Assembly: GCA_003153875.1 (NCBI GenBank)
Contig: PMBY01000025.1
Span: 1 to 5,781 of the forward strand
Origin: Myxococcales bacterium
GTDB taxonomy: Bacteria; Myxococcota; Polyangia; Fen-1088
DNA length: 5,781 nucleotides
Direction: 5' to 3'
Shown: positions 1 through 5,207 of the stretch, in pieces
Numbering within the stretch: the stretch's first letter is position 1
Layout of the letters: each line of letters starts with the position of its first letter
The notes under the pieces: model-generated
Told to the model about the DNA's origin: nothing
The model's input: only the letters and a program-made list of their open reading frames with translations
The model's database searches: none
Made by a program: the position numbers and the translations under genes

Positions 1-930
1 AGCGTCTGCCTGTCAGGCGGAGAGGTGTTCACCCGATCCGATCTGTGGGCGCTCATCGACCGCGCGATCGAAAACCGGACGCGCTACTCGCTGCTCAGCA
101 ACGGAACCCTGGTGGACGACGCCATCGTGGCGCGGCTGCTGGAACGCCGGACCCGCCTGGACAGCATCCAGGTCTCCATCGACGGCTCCTGCGCCGAGAT
201 CCACGATGCCTCGCGCGGCCGCGGATCCTTCGAAAAGGCGCTGCGCGGGCTTCGCCTGCTCAAGCAGGCGGGCCTGCCGGTCACCAGCCGGGTCACCATC
301 AACCGCCACAACGTCGGCGATCTCGAACGCATCGCCGAGTTGCTTCTGGACGACGTCGGGCTGCGCAGCTTCGGCACCAACGATGCCATCGAGATGGGTT
401 CCTGCCGCCATGCCGACAACATCCGGCTTCCGCCCGAGCTGGAACGCGCCGCCATGCTGACCCTGGCCCGTCTCGATCAACGCTACCCAGGCCGCGTGAC
501 CGCCCTTGCCGGCTCGCTGGCCCGCTGGCGCATGTTTCACGCCATGGAAACCGCACGCTTCGCGGGTGGCGCGCGCACCTCGCTCATGGGTCGCCTGACT
601 GCCTGTGGTTGCATCTTCGAAAAGCTCGCGGTCAACCACGACGGGACCATCACCCCTTGCAACATGCTGGCGACCATGGTGATAGGCCGCATCGGCGAAA
701 CCCCCATCCGCGACATCTGGCGCAGCCACCCGCACCTGCGCGCCCTGCGCGAGCGGCGCCAGATCCCGATGGACGACGTGGCCGAGTGCAAGGGCTGCGA
801 GTGGACGGCTTTCTGCAACGGAAGCTGCCCGGCGGTGCAGTTCGGGCTCACCGGCTCACTGCACAGACCCGATCCGGCGGACTGCTACCGGCGTTTCGTG
901 GCGGAGGTTGGCCATGTCCCAGCCCTGTGA
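1..930 (+). CDS. Radical SAM/SPASM peptide-modifying enzyme, 5' end missing
   Basis: This is the C-terminal 309 residues of a radical SAM enzyme. Frame 1 is open from base 1, so the start codon and the CxxxCxxC cluster motif lie upstream; the GTG at 25 is internal. Visible radical SAM landmarks are the SGGE motif (codons 16-24), an SNGT strand and a VSIDG strand. The C-terminal SPASM domain is complete: Cys at codon 610, Cys at 658 after GTITP, then C-x2-C-x5-C-x3-C at codons 787, 796, 814 and 826, and a last Cys at 883. SPASM enzymes bind auxiliary iron-sulfur clusters and usually modify ribosomal peptides in the cytoplasm. The TGA overlaps the next gene by 17 nt. The precursor and PqqD downstream make RiPP maturation the likely role. 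The chemistry (thioether, C-C crosslink, epimerisation or other) cannot be read from the sequence. Confidence 0.93.
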   Translation, partial: SVCLSGGEVFTRSDLWALIDRAIENRTRYSLLSNGTLVDDAIVARLLERRTRLDSIQVSIDGSCAEIHDASRGRGSFEKALRGLRLLKQAGLPVTSRVTINRHNVGDLERIAELLLDDVGLRSFGTNDAIEMGSCRHADNIRLPPELERAAMLTLARLDQRYPGRVTALAGSLARWRMFHAMETARFAGGARTSLMGRLTACGCIFEKLAVNHDGTITPCNMLATMVIGRIGETPIRDIWRSHPHLRALRERRQIPMDDVAECKGCEWTAFCNGSCPAVQFGLTGSLHRPDPADCYRRFVAEVGHVPAL

Positions 931-2101
931 GCCGCTCGCCCCCTCGCCCAGCCCCGACGGGGTTTTGGAAACGGATCGACGCCCTCACCCTGAACGGCGT
1001 GCCTCTCAGACCCCGCCGCTGGCCGAGATCTACCTGTACCTCGCCGGCACCTGCAACCTGCGCTGCCGCCACTGCTGGATCGATCCTGGCTTCGGGACCG
1101 AGTCGCAGCGCTTTCTGCCCTGGTCCGAGCTGCGCAAGATCTTCGTGCAGGCGCAGGAGTTGGGCCTACGCGCGGTCAAGCTGACCGGCGGCGAGCCGTT
1201 CATGCACCCCGAGATTCTCGACATCCTGCGCGGGCTGCGCCAGATGGGCTTGAAGCTGCGCATGGAGAGCAACGGCACGCTCATCGGGGCCGAGCAGGCC
1301 GAGGTGCTGCGCGAGACCGGCACCGACGTGTCGATCTCGCTCGACGGCCCCACGGCAAAGCTGCACGACGAGCTGCGCGGGGTGCCGGGTGCGTTCGACC
1401 GGGCCCTGCGTGGCGTGGAAAGCCTGACCAAACAGGGCTGGTCGCCGTTCCAGATCATCGCCTGCCTCCATCGAGGCACGCGGCCGGTGCTGGCAGACAT
1501 GGTGCGGCTCACGGAAGACCTGGGCGCAGGCAGCTTGAAGATCAACGTGGTGAACTCGATGGGCCGCTCGGTCGAGATGGAACGACAGGGCGAGCTGCTC
1601 TCGGTCGCCGAGGTGCTGGACACCTATCGCGGCTTGACGTCGTCGATTCCCGAGGGGACCAAGATACGAGTGTTCTTCGACGTGCCGCCAGCTTTCAAGT
1701 CTCTCGCCGAGCTTCGCGCTCAGGCGGCCTGTAGCTGCGGCATCCTCAACATCTTGGGCATACTGAGCACAGGCCACGCCAGCCTGTGCGGCATCGGCGA
1801 GCGCGTCGCGGCCCTGGATTTCGGCAACCCGCTCGAGGTTGGACTGCGCACCATCTGGGAGAGCAACCCCACGCTGCTCGACATTCGCGAGCACCTGCCC
1901 GACGCTTTGGGTGGCGTGTGCGGCAGGTGCGTGTTTCGCCGGCAGTGCATGGGCAAGTGCCTGGCGCACACCTACTGGGCCACTGGCGATCTCTTTGGGG
2001 GCTTCCAGTTCTGCCAGCAGGCCCTTGACGCCGGGCTGTTCCCGGCCAAGCGCCTGTTGCGGCCGCGCAGCCAGCCCGGCGCCCGGGAGGTTGCGCCGTG
2101 A
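914..2101 (+). CDS. Radical SAM/SPASM enzyme, second of the pair
   Basis: This is a complete 395-residue radical SAM enzyme. I chose ATG at 914 because GGAGG at 903-907 sits 6 nt ahead of it; a TTG at 908 is in frame but badly placed. After a Pro-rich, probably disordered stretch of ~35 residues comes the cluster motif C47-NLR-C51-RH-C54, then TGGEP at about 91-95, an SNGT strand and a SISLDG strand. The SPASM domain has an early Cys pair (CSCG), a Cys after GHASL, a perfect C-x2-C-x5-C-x3-C (CGRC...CMGKC) and a final Cys in FQFC. No PqqD-like domain is fused at the N-terminus, so leader binding probably relies on the separate PqqD gene. It differs clearly in sequence from the upstream enzyme, so the two probably do different steps, or one works on the other's product. 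The stop overlaps the next start. Confidence 0.95.
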   Translation: MSQPCEPLAPSPSPDGVLETDRRPHPERRASQTPPLAEIYLYLAGTCNLRCRHCWIDPGFGTESQRFLPWSELRKIFVQAQELGLRAVKLTGGEPFMHPEILDILRGLRQMGLKLRMESNGTLIGAEQAEVLRETGTDVSISLDGPTAKLHDELRGVPGAFDRALRGVESLTKQGWSPFQIIACLHRGTRPVLADMVRLTEDLGAGSLKINVVNSMGRSVEMERQGELLSVAEVLDTYRGLTSSIPEGTKIRVFFDVPPAFKSLAELRAQAACSCGILNILGILSTGHASLCGIGERVAALDFGNPLEVGLRTIWESNPTLLDIREHLPDALGGVCGRCVFRRQCMGKCLAHTYWATGDLFGGFQFCQQALDAGLFPAKRLLRPRSQPGAREVAP

Positions 2102-2814
2102 TGCAGATGCTCGTGCGCGGCAGCAGCATGCGGCCTTGCCTGCGGCCTGGGAGCTTGACGGCGGTCGAGAAGGTCGAGCCGGAGGACATCCGGGTAGGGA
2201 ACGTCATCGTTTTTCAGGACAACAATGGACAGCCGGTCATGCACCGGGTGATCTCCACGCGCAGCGGGATCGTAACCCAGGGCGACAACCTGTCCAGCCC
2301 CGATGGTGTGGTGTCTGCCCAGCGCATTGTCGGCAAGGTGGTGGCACGGTGGAGGAAGCACCAGTTGCGCGGCATCTCCCGGGCTGAGGAGCGCCTCTGG
2401 CTTTACGCTGCCCGCCCATTGCGGCGACTGCGCGGCCTCTTGCGGCTAGGCGCCAGGCTGGTGGCGCCCCTGGTCGGCGCTGCTGTCCCATTGCGCACGG
2501 TTCGCTTCGCGGCCACCGACGGCGGCGAGACCGTGAGGCTCTATCTCTTGAAAAAGCTCGTGGCTTGGCGCAAGATCCCGCCCTACGGGGACGCCATGTG
2601 GATCCATCCGGTCTTCAAGAACACTGCCGTCGAGCGCCGGCTTCGAGCCGTCGGCGCAGGCACACGCGTGCGTAGCCTGCCGGCTTCGCCGGCAGCGCAG
2701 CATCGCGGGAGGGTTTGGCGAGGCCGAGCGAAGCGAGCGGGGTGGGTGTGGCCGTGGGGGGCCGAAGGGCGAAGCGAACCCTCTCAGGGTTCCCATCAAA
2801 AGGATCGGCCGTGA
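2098..2814 (+). CDS. S26 (SipW/ER-type) serine peptidase, lacking an N-terminal anchor, with repeat-derived tail
   Basis: This is a 238-residue S26 signal-peptidase-like protein. GTG at 2098 is preceded by GGGAGG (2085-2090) at 7 nt and overlaps the previous stop as GTGA; ATG at 2101 is an equally possible start. The Ser motif GSSMRP (Ser10-Met11) lies almost at the N-terminus, followed by MHRV (His49) and QGDN (Asp63), with Asp69 just after. His in place of the Lys of E. coli-type signal peptidase, and the spacing, fit the Ser-His-Asp SipW/ER type. Signal peptidases normally have a membrane anchor before the Ser, and here there is none; only a weak hydrophobic stretch at about 112-132 is seen. 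It is therefore probably cytoplasmic or peripheral. A leader-cleaving role in this RiPP operon is inferred from context. The natural fold seems to end near residue 185. The last ~50 residues are Arg/Gly/Trp-rich and encoded by a hairpin-rich repeat-like segment. Confidence 0.85.
   Translation: MMQMLVRGSSMRPCLRPGSLTAVEKVEPEDIRVGNVIVFQDNNGQPVMHRVISTRSGIVTQGDNLSSPDGVVSAQRIVGKVVARWRKHQLRGISRAEERLWLYAARPLRRLRGLLRLGARLVAPLVGAAVPLRTVRFAATDGGETVRLYLLKKLVAWRKIPPYGDAMWIHPVFKNTAVERRLRAVGAGTRVRSLPASPAAQHRGRVWRGRAKRAGWVWPWGAEGRSEPSQGSHQKDRP
2677..2792. repeat. Candidate REP-like palindromic element inside the peptidase 3' end
   Basis: The segment opens with a perfect hairpin: CTGCCGGC (2677-2684), TTC loop, GCCGGCAG (2688-2695). 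It ends with a second one: GAACCCT (2776-2782), CTC loop, AGGGTTC (2786-2792). Between them lie GGGAGGG (2707-2713), a CGAGCGAAGCGAGCG-type stretch and G-runs at 2739-2746 and 2756-2761. This arrangement of two short hairpins around GC-rich filler resembles repetitive extragenic palindromes. It is translated in frame as the low-complexity tail of the peptidase and stops just before the ribosome-binding site of the next gene. Genome copy number is unknown from this window, so the call rests on structure alone. Confidence 0.45.
2800..2805 (+). promoter_or_regulatory. Ribosome-binding site that fixes the PqqD start
   Basis: AAGGAT lies 6 nt before GTG at 2811, which itself overlaps the upstream TGA as GTGA. 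Together these select 2811 over the in-frame upstream codon at 2715, which would add 32 repeat-derived residues unlike any PqqD. Confidence 0.7.
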
Positions 2815-3086
2815 AGCCGGGCTGCCCCATCGCCAGCCCCGAGATCGCCGTGGACCAGGAAGACGACGGAGCCTTGCTCTTTCACCCCGAGAGCGGCGAG
2901 GTGCAGATTCTAAATACCACCGGCGCCTTTCTCTTCGGCCTGCTCGATGGTTCGCACTCGCGCGAAGATCTGGTAGAGTGCCTAATGCACCAGTATGATA
3001 TAGGAAATCGCGAGGCAGCCGAGAAAGACGTGGACGAATTCCTGACTGCGTTGAAGGGCAAGAGCCTGGTGGGCGACGCTGTGTGA
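2811..3086 (+). CDS. PqqD-family RiPP recognition protein
   Basis: This is a 91-residue protein, the usual length for PqqD. The PqqD/RRE signature is clear: a short beta region (ALLFHPESGEVQILN, about 21-35), then the helix beginning NTTGAFLFGLLDG (35-47), then SREDLVECLMHQYDI (50-64), and a last helix with AEKDVDEFLTALKGKSLV (70-87). Stand-alone PqqD proteins are winged-helix peptide chaperones that hold the leader of a RiPP precursor and deliver it to a radical SAM/SPASM enzyme in the cytoplasm. Neither visible radical SAM protein shows a fused recognition domain, so this is probably the leader-binding component for one or both. The GTG start overlaps the peptidase stop (GTGA), which implies translational coupling. 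The precursor gene follows 25 nt later. Confidence 0.92.
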   Translation: MKPGCPIASPEIAVDQEDDGALLFHPESGEVQILNTTGAFLFGLLDGSHSREDLVECLMHQYDIGNREAAEKDVDEFLTALKGKSLVGDAV

Positions 3087-3100
3087 CCCGGCAGGCATCA

Positions 3101-3105
3101 GGGAG
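3101..3105 (+). promoter_or_regulatory. Ribosome-binding site of the precursor gene
   Basis: GGGAG ends 6 nt before the ATG at 3112. It is one of the better Shine-Dalgarno sites in the operon and lies in the only gap longer than 20 nt between operon genes, consistent with independent high-rate translation of the precursor. Confidence 0.65.
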
Positions 3106-3111
3106 AACGAG

Positions 3112-3363
3112 ATGAAACGACCCTACGAAAAACCAACCCTCACCGACCTGTCCTTGCCAACGGCTCGGGCTGGCTGGCTGTCAGGGGACGGCAAAGCGAG
3201 TCCGCAGGGTACCTGCTTCCATGGCGACTTGGCTGGAGGCGCGGGTGGAAACTGCGGTCCTGGTGGCAGCCCCGGTGCCTCGGGCGGGTGCAACAGCGGA
3301 ACCTCGGCCAGCCCGACCAACTACTGCCTTACCGGCACGGCCGTCCAGGATCCGCACAATTAG
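3112..3363 (+). CDS. RiPP precursor peptide with four CxxG motifs
   Basis: This is an 83-residue peptide and the probable substrate of the cassette. The N-terminal leader (about 1-20) is Lys/Pro/Leu-rich and holds a YxxPxL motif (Tyr5, Pro8, Leu10). That motif is known as the contact for stand-alone PqqD-type recognition proteins in lasso-peptide leaders. The core (about 21-83) is rich in Gly, Ser, Ala and Asn. Its four cysteines at 35, 48, 60 and 72 are each followed by xxG (CFHG, CGPG, CNSG, CLTG), at spacings of 13, 12 and 12. There is no classical GG cleavage site at a leader end; GG pairs occur only in the core. The ATG has a good Shine-Dalgarno site. Cys-thioether or other radical modification is inferred from the neighbours. 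I cannot assign it to a named precursor family. Confidence 0.88.
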   Translation: MKRPYEKPTLTDLSLPTARAGWLSGDGKASPQGTCFHGDLAGGAGGNCGPGGSPGASGGCNSGTSASPTNYCLTGTAVQDPHN

Positions 3364-3365
3364 CC

Positions 3366-4244
3366 GTGCTGGACGCGACCCTGGAGGTAGCTTGTCGCCG
3401 CCTCGACCTGCGAGATCCATCGCCGTATCGTTCGCTGCTCGACGATCCCGCCTATCTCCCCTTTGTCGCGCAGCCGTGCCGGCCCGATGGGTGCCTTCAC
3501 CTCGTGCAGGTGGAGGCCTCCGAACTGGATCCGGCTTGGGCGGAGATCGGCGAACGCAGGGGCAAGCCGTTTGCCGAACACCCCATTCTCAACTGTCCCA
3601 TCGTCGAGCAGCGCTACCGGTCGCGCCGGGGGAATGAGTTGCTTCTGCTCGGGCCGGCGATGGTCAGCTTTCTCGATCCATCGACCTGGACCATGGAGTG
3701 CTTCACCTTCAAGCCCTTCGATGCCGTCCCCATCGCGCGCGTCCAACTCGTGTGTCTGCTGAGTTCGCTGCTGGCAGCGACCCAGGGCTTGCTTCTACAC
3801 GGCTCGGGTTTCGTCATCGATGGCGTGGCTGCGGCGGTCATCGGGCCGAGCGAAGCGGGCAAGACTACGGCCGCCCGGCTGGTGCAAGGTGACCGGCTCC
3901 TCTCGGATGACGTGGTCGCGGTGACGGATCTCGACGGCCAGCCACAGCTTCATGCGACTCCCTTCGGTCGCGAGTCCGACGGCGTTGGTTCGGCGCCGTT
4001 GCGCGCGATCTTCTTTCCGCGCAAACAGTCCGGGTTTTCCCTGCAACCGCTCACCGCCCGAGAGGCTCTGATCCGAGGCGCGGCAGAGCAGGCGGACACC
4101 TTCCAGGGCGTGTTCGCGCCCTACGACGGCATGTCCATCAGGAACCTCGGCCGCCTCCTCCACAAGGTGCCTGCTTACGAACTCGGCTTCTCCCTCGATG
4201 GCATCGATCGCGAAGCCATCCGCCGTGTGCTGTCGGGATCTTGA
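3366..4244 (+). CDS. HPr-kinase-like ATP-binding protein of the RiPP cluster
   Basis: This is a 292-residue protein with an HprK-like C-terminal half. LLLHGSGFVIDG leads into a P-loop GPSEAGKTT (about 160-168, Lys166), followed by LLSDDVVAV (about 178-186) with the paired Asp typical of HprK-like kinases. The N-terminal ~130 residues are not recognisable and may hold a substrate-binding region. HprK-like proteins recur in RiPP clusters; in some lasso-peptide clusters they phosphorylate a precursor Ser. Here the Ser-rich precursor is the obvious candidate substrate, by inference. GTG at 3366 is preferred as it starts 2 nt after the precursor stop, although no good Shine-Dalgarno site is visible and coupling to precursor translation would be needed. 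The in-frame GTG at 3288 would overlap the precursor by 76 nt and also lacks a site. It is the last operon gene and is convergent with the S8 remnant. Confidence 0.85.
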   Translation: MLDATLEVACRRLDLRDPSPYRSLLDDPAYLPFVAQPCRPDGCLHLVQVEASELDPAWAEIGERRGKPFAEHPILNCPIVEQRYRSRRGNELLLLGPAMVSFLDPSTWTMECFTFKPFDAVPIARVQLVCLLSSLLAATQGLLLHGSGFVIDGVAAAVIGPSEAGKTTAARLVQGDRLLSDDVVAVTDLDGQPQLHATPFGRESDGVGSAPLRAIFFPRKQSGFSLQPLTAREALIRGAAEQADTFQGVFAPYDGMSIRNLGRLLHKVPAYELGFSLDGIDREAIRRVLSGS

Positions 4245-4248
4245 AGGC

Positions 4249-4392
4249 TTACCGGCCGGCGAGGCGCTCGAGAATCCACAGCAGCCGGTGCAGCTTGACG
4301 GCATCCGTGCGCTGCGAACCTGATGGCTTGGTCGCGTCGCGCGCTTGCGAGAGGGTCAAGGCGCCCGCGGTGGTATCAATGACTGCGGCCTC
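4249..4392 (-). pseudogene. Decayed C-terminal fragment of an S8 (subtilisin-like) protease
   Basis: Read on the minus strand, this frame encodes ~47 residues, ending DATKPSG.QRTDAVKLHRLLWILERLAGR before a TAA at 4251-4249. The last ~30 residues match the C-terminus of the S8 protease at 5208-5781 almost residue for residue. At DNA level, 4250-4340 matches 5209-5299 with about 9 differences in 91. Similarity fades above about 4370, and a TAA at 4395-4393 closes the frame, so neither the catalytic Ser motif nor any start site remains. The substitutions keep most residues of the tail, suggesting an old but once functional copy. It begins only 5 nt beyond the end of the kinase gene. Confidence 0.75.
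4250..4340. repeat. Direct repeat, copy 1 (S8 3' end)
   Basis: This 91-nt block is about 90 percent identical, without gaps, to 5209-5299 in the same orientation. Both copies start at the ACCGGCCGG that contains the S8 stop region. Sequence to the left of the blocks is unrelated, so the duplicated unit has a sharp edge at the S8 stop codon. Confidence 0.85.
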
Positions 4393-4428
4393 TTATGACG
4401 GGCTCGCTGCAAGCCTTCTGAGTTCTCA

Positions 4429-4451
4429 CACTGGACCTTCCACGTCCAGTG
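4429..4451 (-). terminator. Hairpin downstream of the lipoprotein gene
   Basis: CACTGGAC (4429-4436) and GTCCAGTG (4444-4451) form a perfect 8-bp stem with a 7-nt loop, 22 nt past the lipoprotein stop on the minus strand. No T-run follows on either strand, so if it ends transcription it is not a standard intrinsic terminator; it may only protect the 3' end. Confidence 0.35.
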
Positions 4452-4472
4452 CTGTCGGCGCCAGCTCGCCCG

Positions 4473-4946
4473 CTAGATCGGGTTCAGCGGCCCTGGCGTG
4501 AAGGTGGTATCGTCGCTGGAAAAGCAGCCTAATGTTTCGAGAGCAGCAGAGTTGCTTGCCGAGGAAACCGTCCCGCGGGTCAACACTAGGACGCCGCCGC
4601 CGGTTTCCACGATCGTAAGTTGGTCCCCTTCTAGGGTGAACGTAACCGTGCTCGTCGGATTCGGGTCGGGACACGTGCTTTTCGTGTCGACTGTTGTGAG
4701 CTGGTTCCCCGTCGCCGAGTATGTCCCGACGTAGGTTTGCATCACCTCCACATTCCCGCTGCCACATAGCAGATCCTGCTCGAAGGCCGAGCCTTTGAAT
4801 GTAACCACATATGTGCACGGCGTGTTCGCGCCCGTGGATGGGTAGTTGGCCATCGACAGGTCAAGGCCCCATGTCCCTTCGATGTCCCCGCCGCCCCCGC
4901 AGCCGCAGAGGGACACCGCGAACAACAGAACCACGATGCTTCTCAT
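4473..4946 (-). CDS. Small exported lipoprotein, lipocalin-like
   Basis: This is a 157-residue protein starting at ATG 4946-4944. The start is set by a classical lipoprotein signal: MRS, a hydrophobic run (IVVLLFAVSL), then the lipobox LCGC, with the mature chain beginning CGGGGD. The frame is open for 78 codons upstream, but that part does not look like protein. The mature part opens DIEGTWGLDL and continues with alternating short strands (YVVTFKGSAF, YVGTYSATGNQL, VTFTLEGDQLTIVE), the usual look of lipocalin-like beta-barrel lipoproteins. Four further Cys residues are present and could pair outside the cytoplasm. It is probably membrane-anchored and faces the periplasm or surface; ligand and role are unknown. 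No Shine-Dalgarno site is evident. Base use is less GC-biased than in the operon genes. Confidence 0.78.
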   Translation of the reverse strand: MRSIVVLLFAVSLCGCGGGGDIEGTWGLDLSMANYPSTGANTPCTYVVTFKGSAFEQDLLCGSGNVEVMQTYVGTYSATGNQLTTVDTKSTCPDPNPTSTVTFTLEGDQLTIVETGGGVLVLTRGTVSSASNSAALETLGCFSSDDTTFTPGPLNPI

Positions 4947-5207
4947 GGCTACCAAAATAGGCCGACACTCCAAGGCGCACAACCCCCAACACCCTAGACA
5001 AGCGCTCAGCCGCCTTCCGTGACAGCCCTTGCGAGACTGCTTGGCCTTCAGCCGGGGCGTAGGCATGGACAGCGCGTCGGTATCCATACCGTCCCGGGCG
5101 GCGTCGGGTGTCTTGTCGCGTTTCGCGGTCGCACCCTCCCTGCGCGCCGACCACGATCCACTGCGCAGCCCGACGTTCACATGGGATAGATACGGCGCGA
5201 ACGGCCG
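4947..5207. other. 261-nt stretch without a convincing gene
   Basis: This lies between the lipoprotein start and the S8 stop, both on the minus strand. Long open frames cross it, as is common in GC-rich DNA, but none shows a plausible protein with a start signal. It holds the weak promoter near its left end and a 14-bp dyad, CGGTAT-CC-ATACCG, at 5078-5091. The dyad could be an operator for the lipoprotein gene, a hairpin after the S8 gene, or chance. Confidence 0.5.
4954..4982 (-). promoter_or_regulatory. Weak sigma-70-like promoter for the lipoprotein gene
   Basis: On the minus strand TTGTGC (4982-4977) and TATTTT (4959-4954) are separated by exactly 17 nt, in one of the few AT-rich patches of the window. 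The -10 box ends 7 nt before the ATG, so a transcript from it would begin at or next to the start codon, matching the absence of a ribosome-binding site. Both boxes are imperfect and the call is tentative. Confidence 0.25.

Noticed and set aside
45..1184. 379-codon plus-strand frame across both radical SAM genes
   Set aside because: It is rich in Arg, Pro and His with no motifs; the overlapping frames carry all the SPASM and radical SAM cysteines.
2707..2761. G-quadruplex made of the G-runs
   Set aside because: The runs are unevenly spaced with one long loop of about 25 nt, so formation is doubtful; treated as part of the repeat-like segment.
2715..2810. N-terminal extension of the PqqD frame from 2715
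   Set aside because: It would be encoded by the repeat-like segment, has no ribosome-binding site, and matches no PqqD; GTG at 2811 with AAGGAT and the GTGA overlap is far better.
3288..3365. Earlier GTG start of the kinase-like gene inside the precursor gene
   Set aside because: No Shine-Dalgarno site, and the added residues (Gln/Pro-rich) simply mirror the precursor sequence in another frame.
3846..3857. CCGAGCGAAGCG shared with the repeat-like segment at 2724-2735
   Set aside because: Here it encodes the P-loop residues PSEA; a 12-nt match in GC-rich DNA is plausibly chance.
4241..4501. 86-codon plus-strand frame after the kinase gene
   Set aside because: It starts at TTG with no ribosome-binding site and is antisense to the S8 remnant, whose relation to the S8 protease is clear.
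4947..5180. Extended lipoprotein frame from 5180
   Set aside because: The 78 extra residues are Arg/Cys-rich and not protein-like, and they would bury the lipobox signal peptide.
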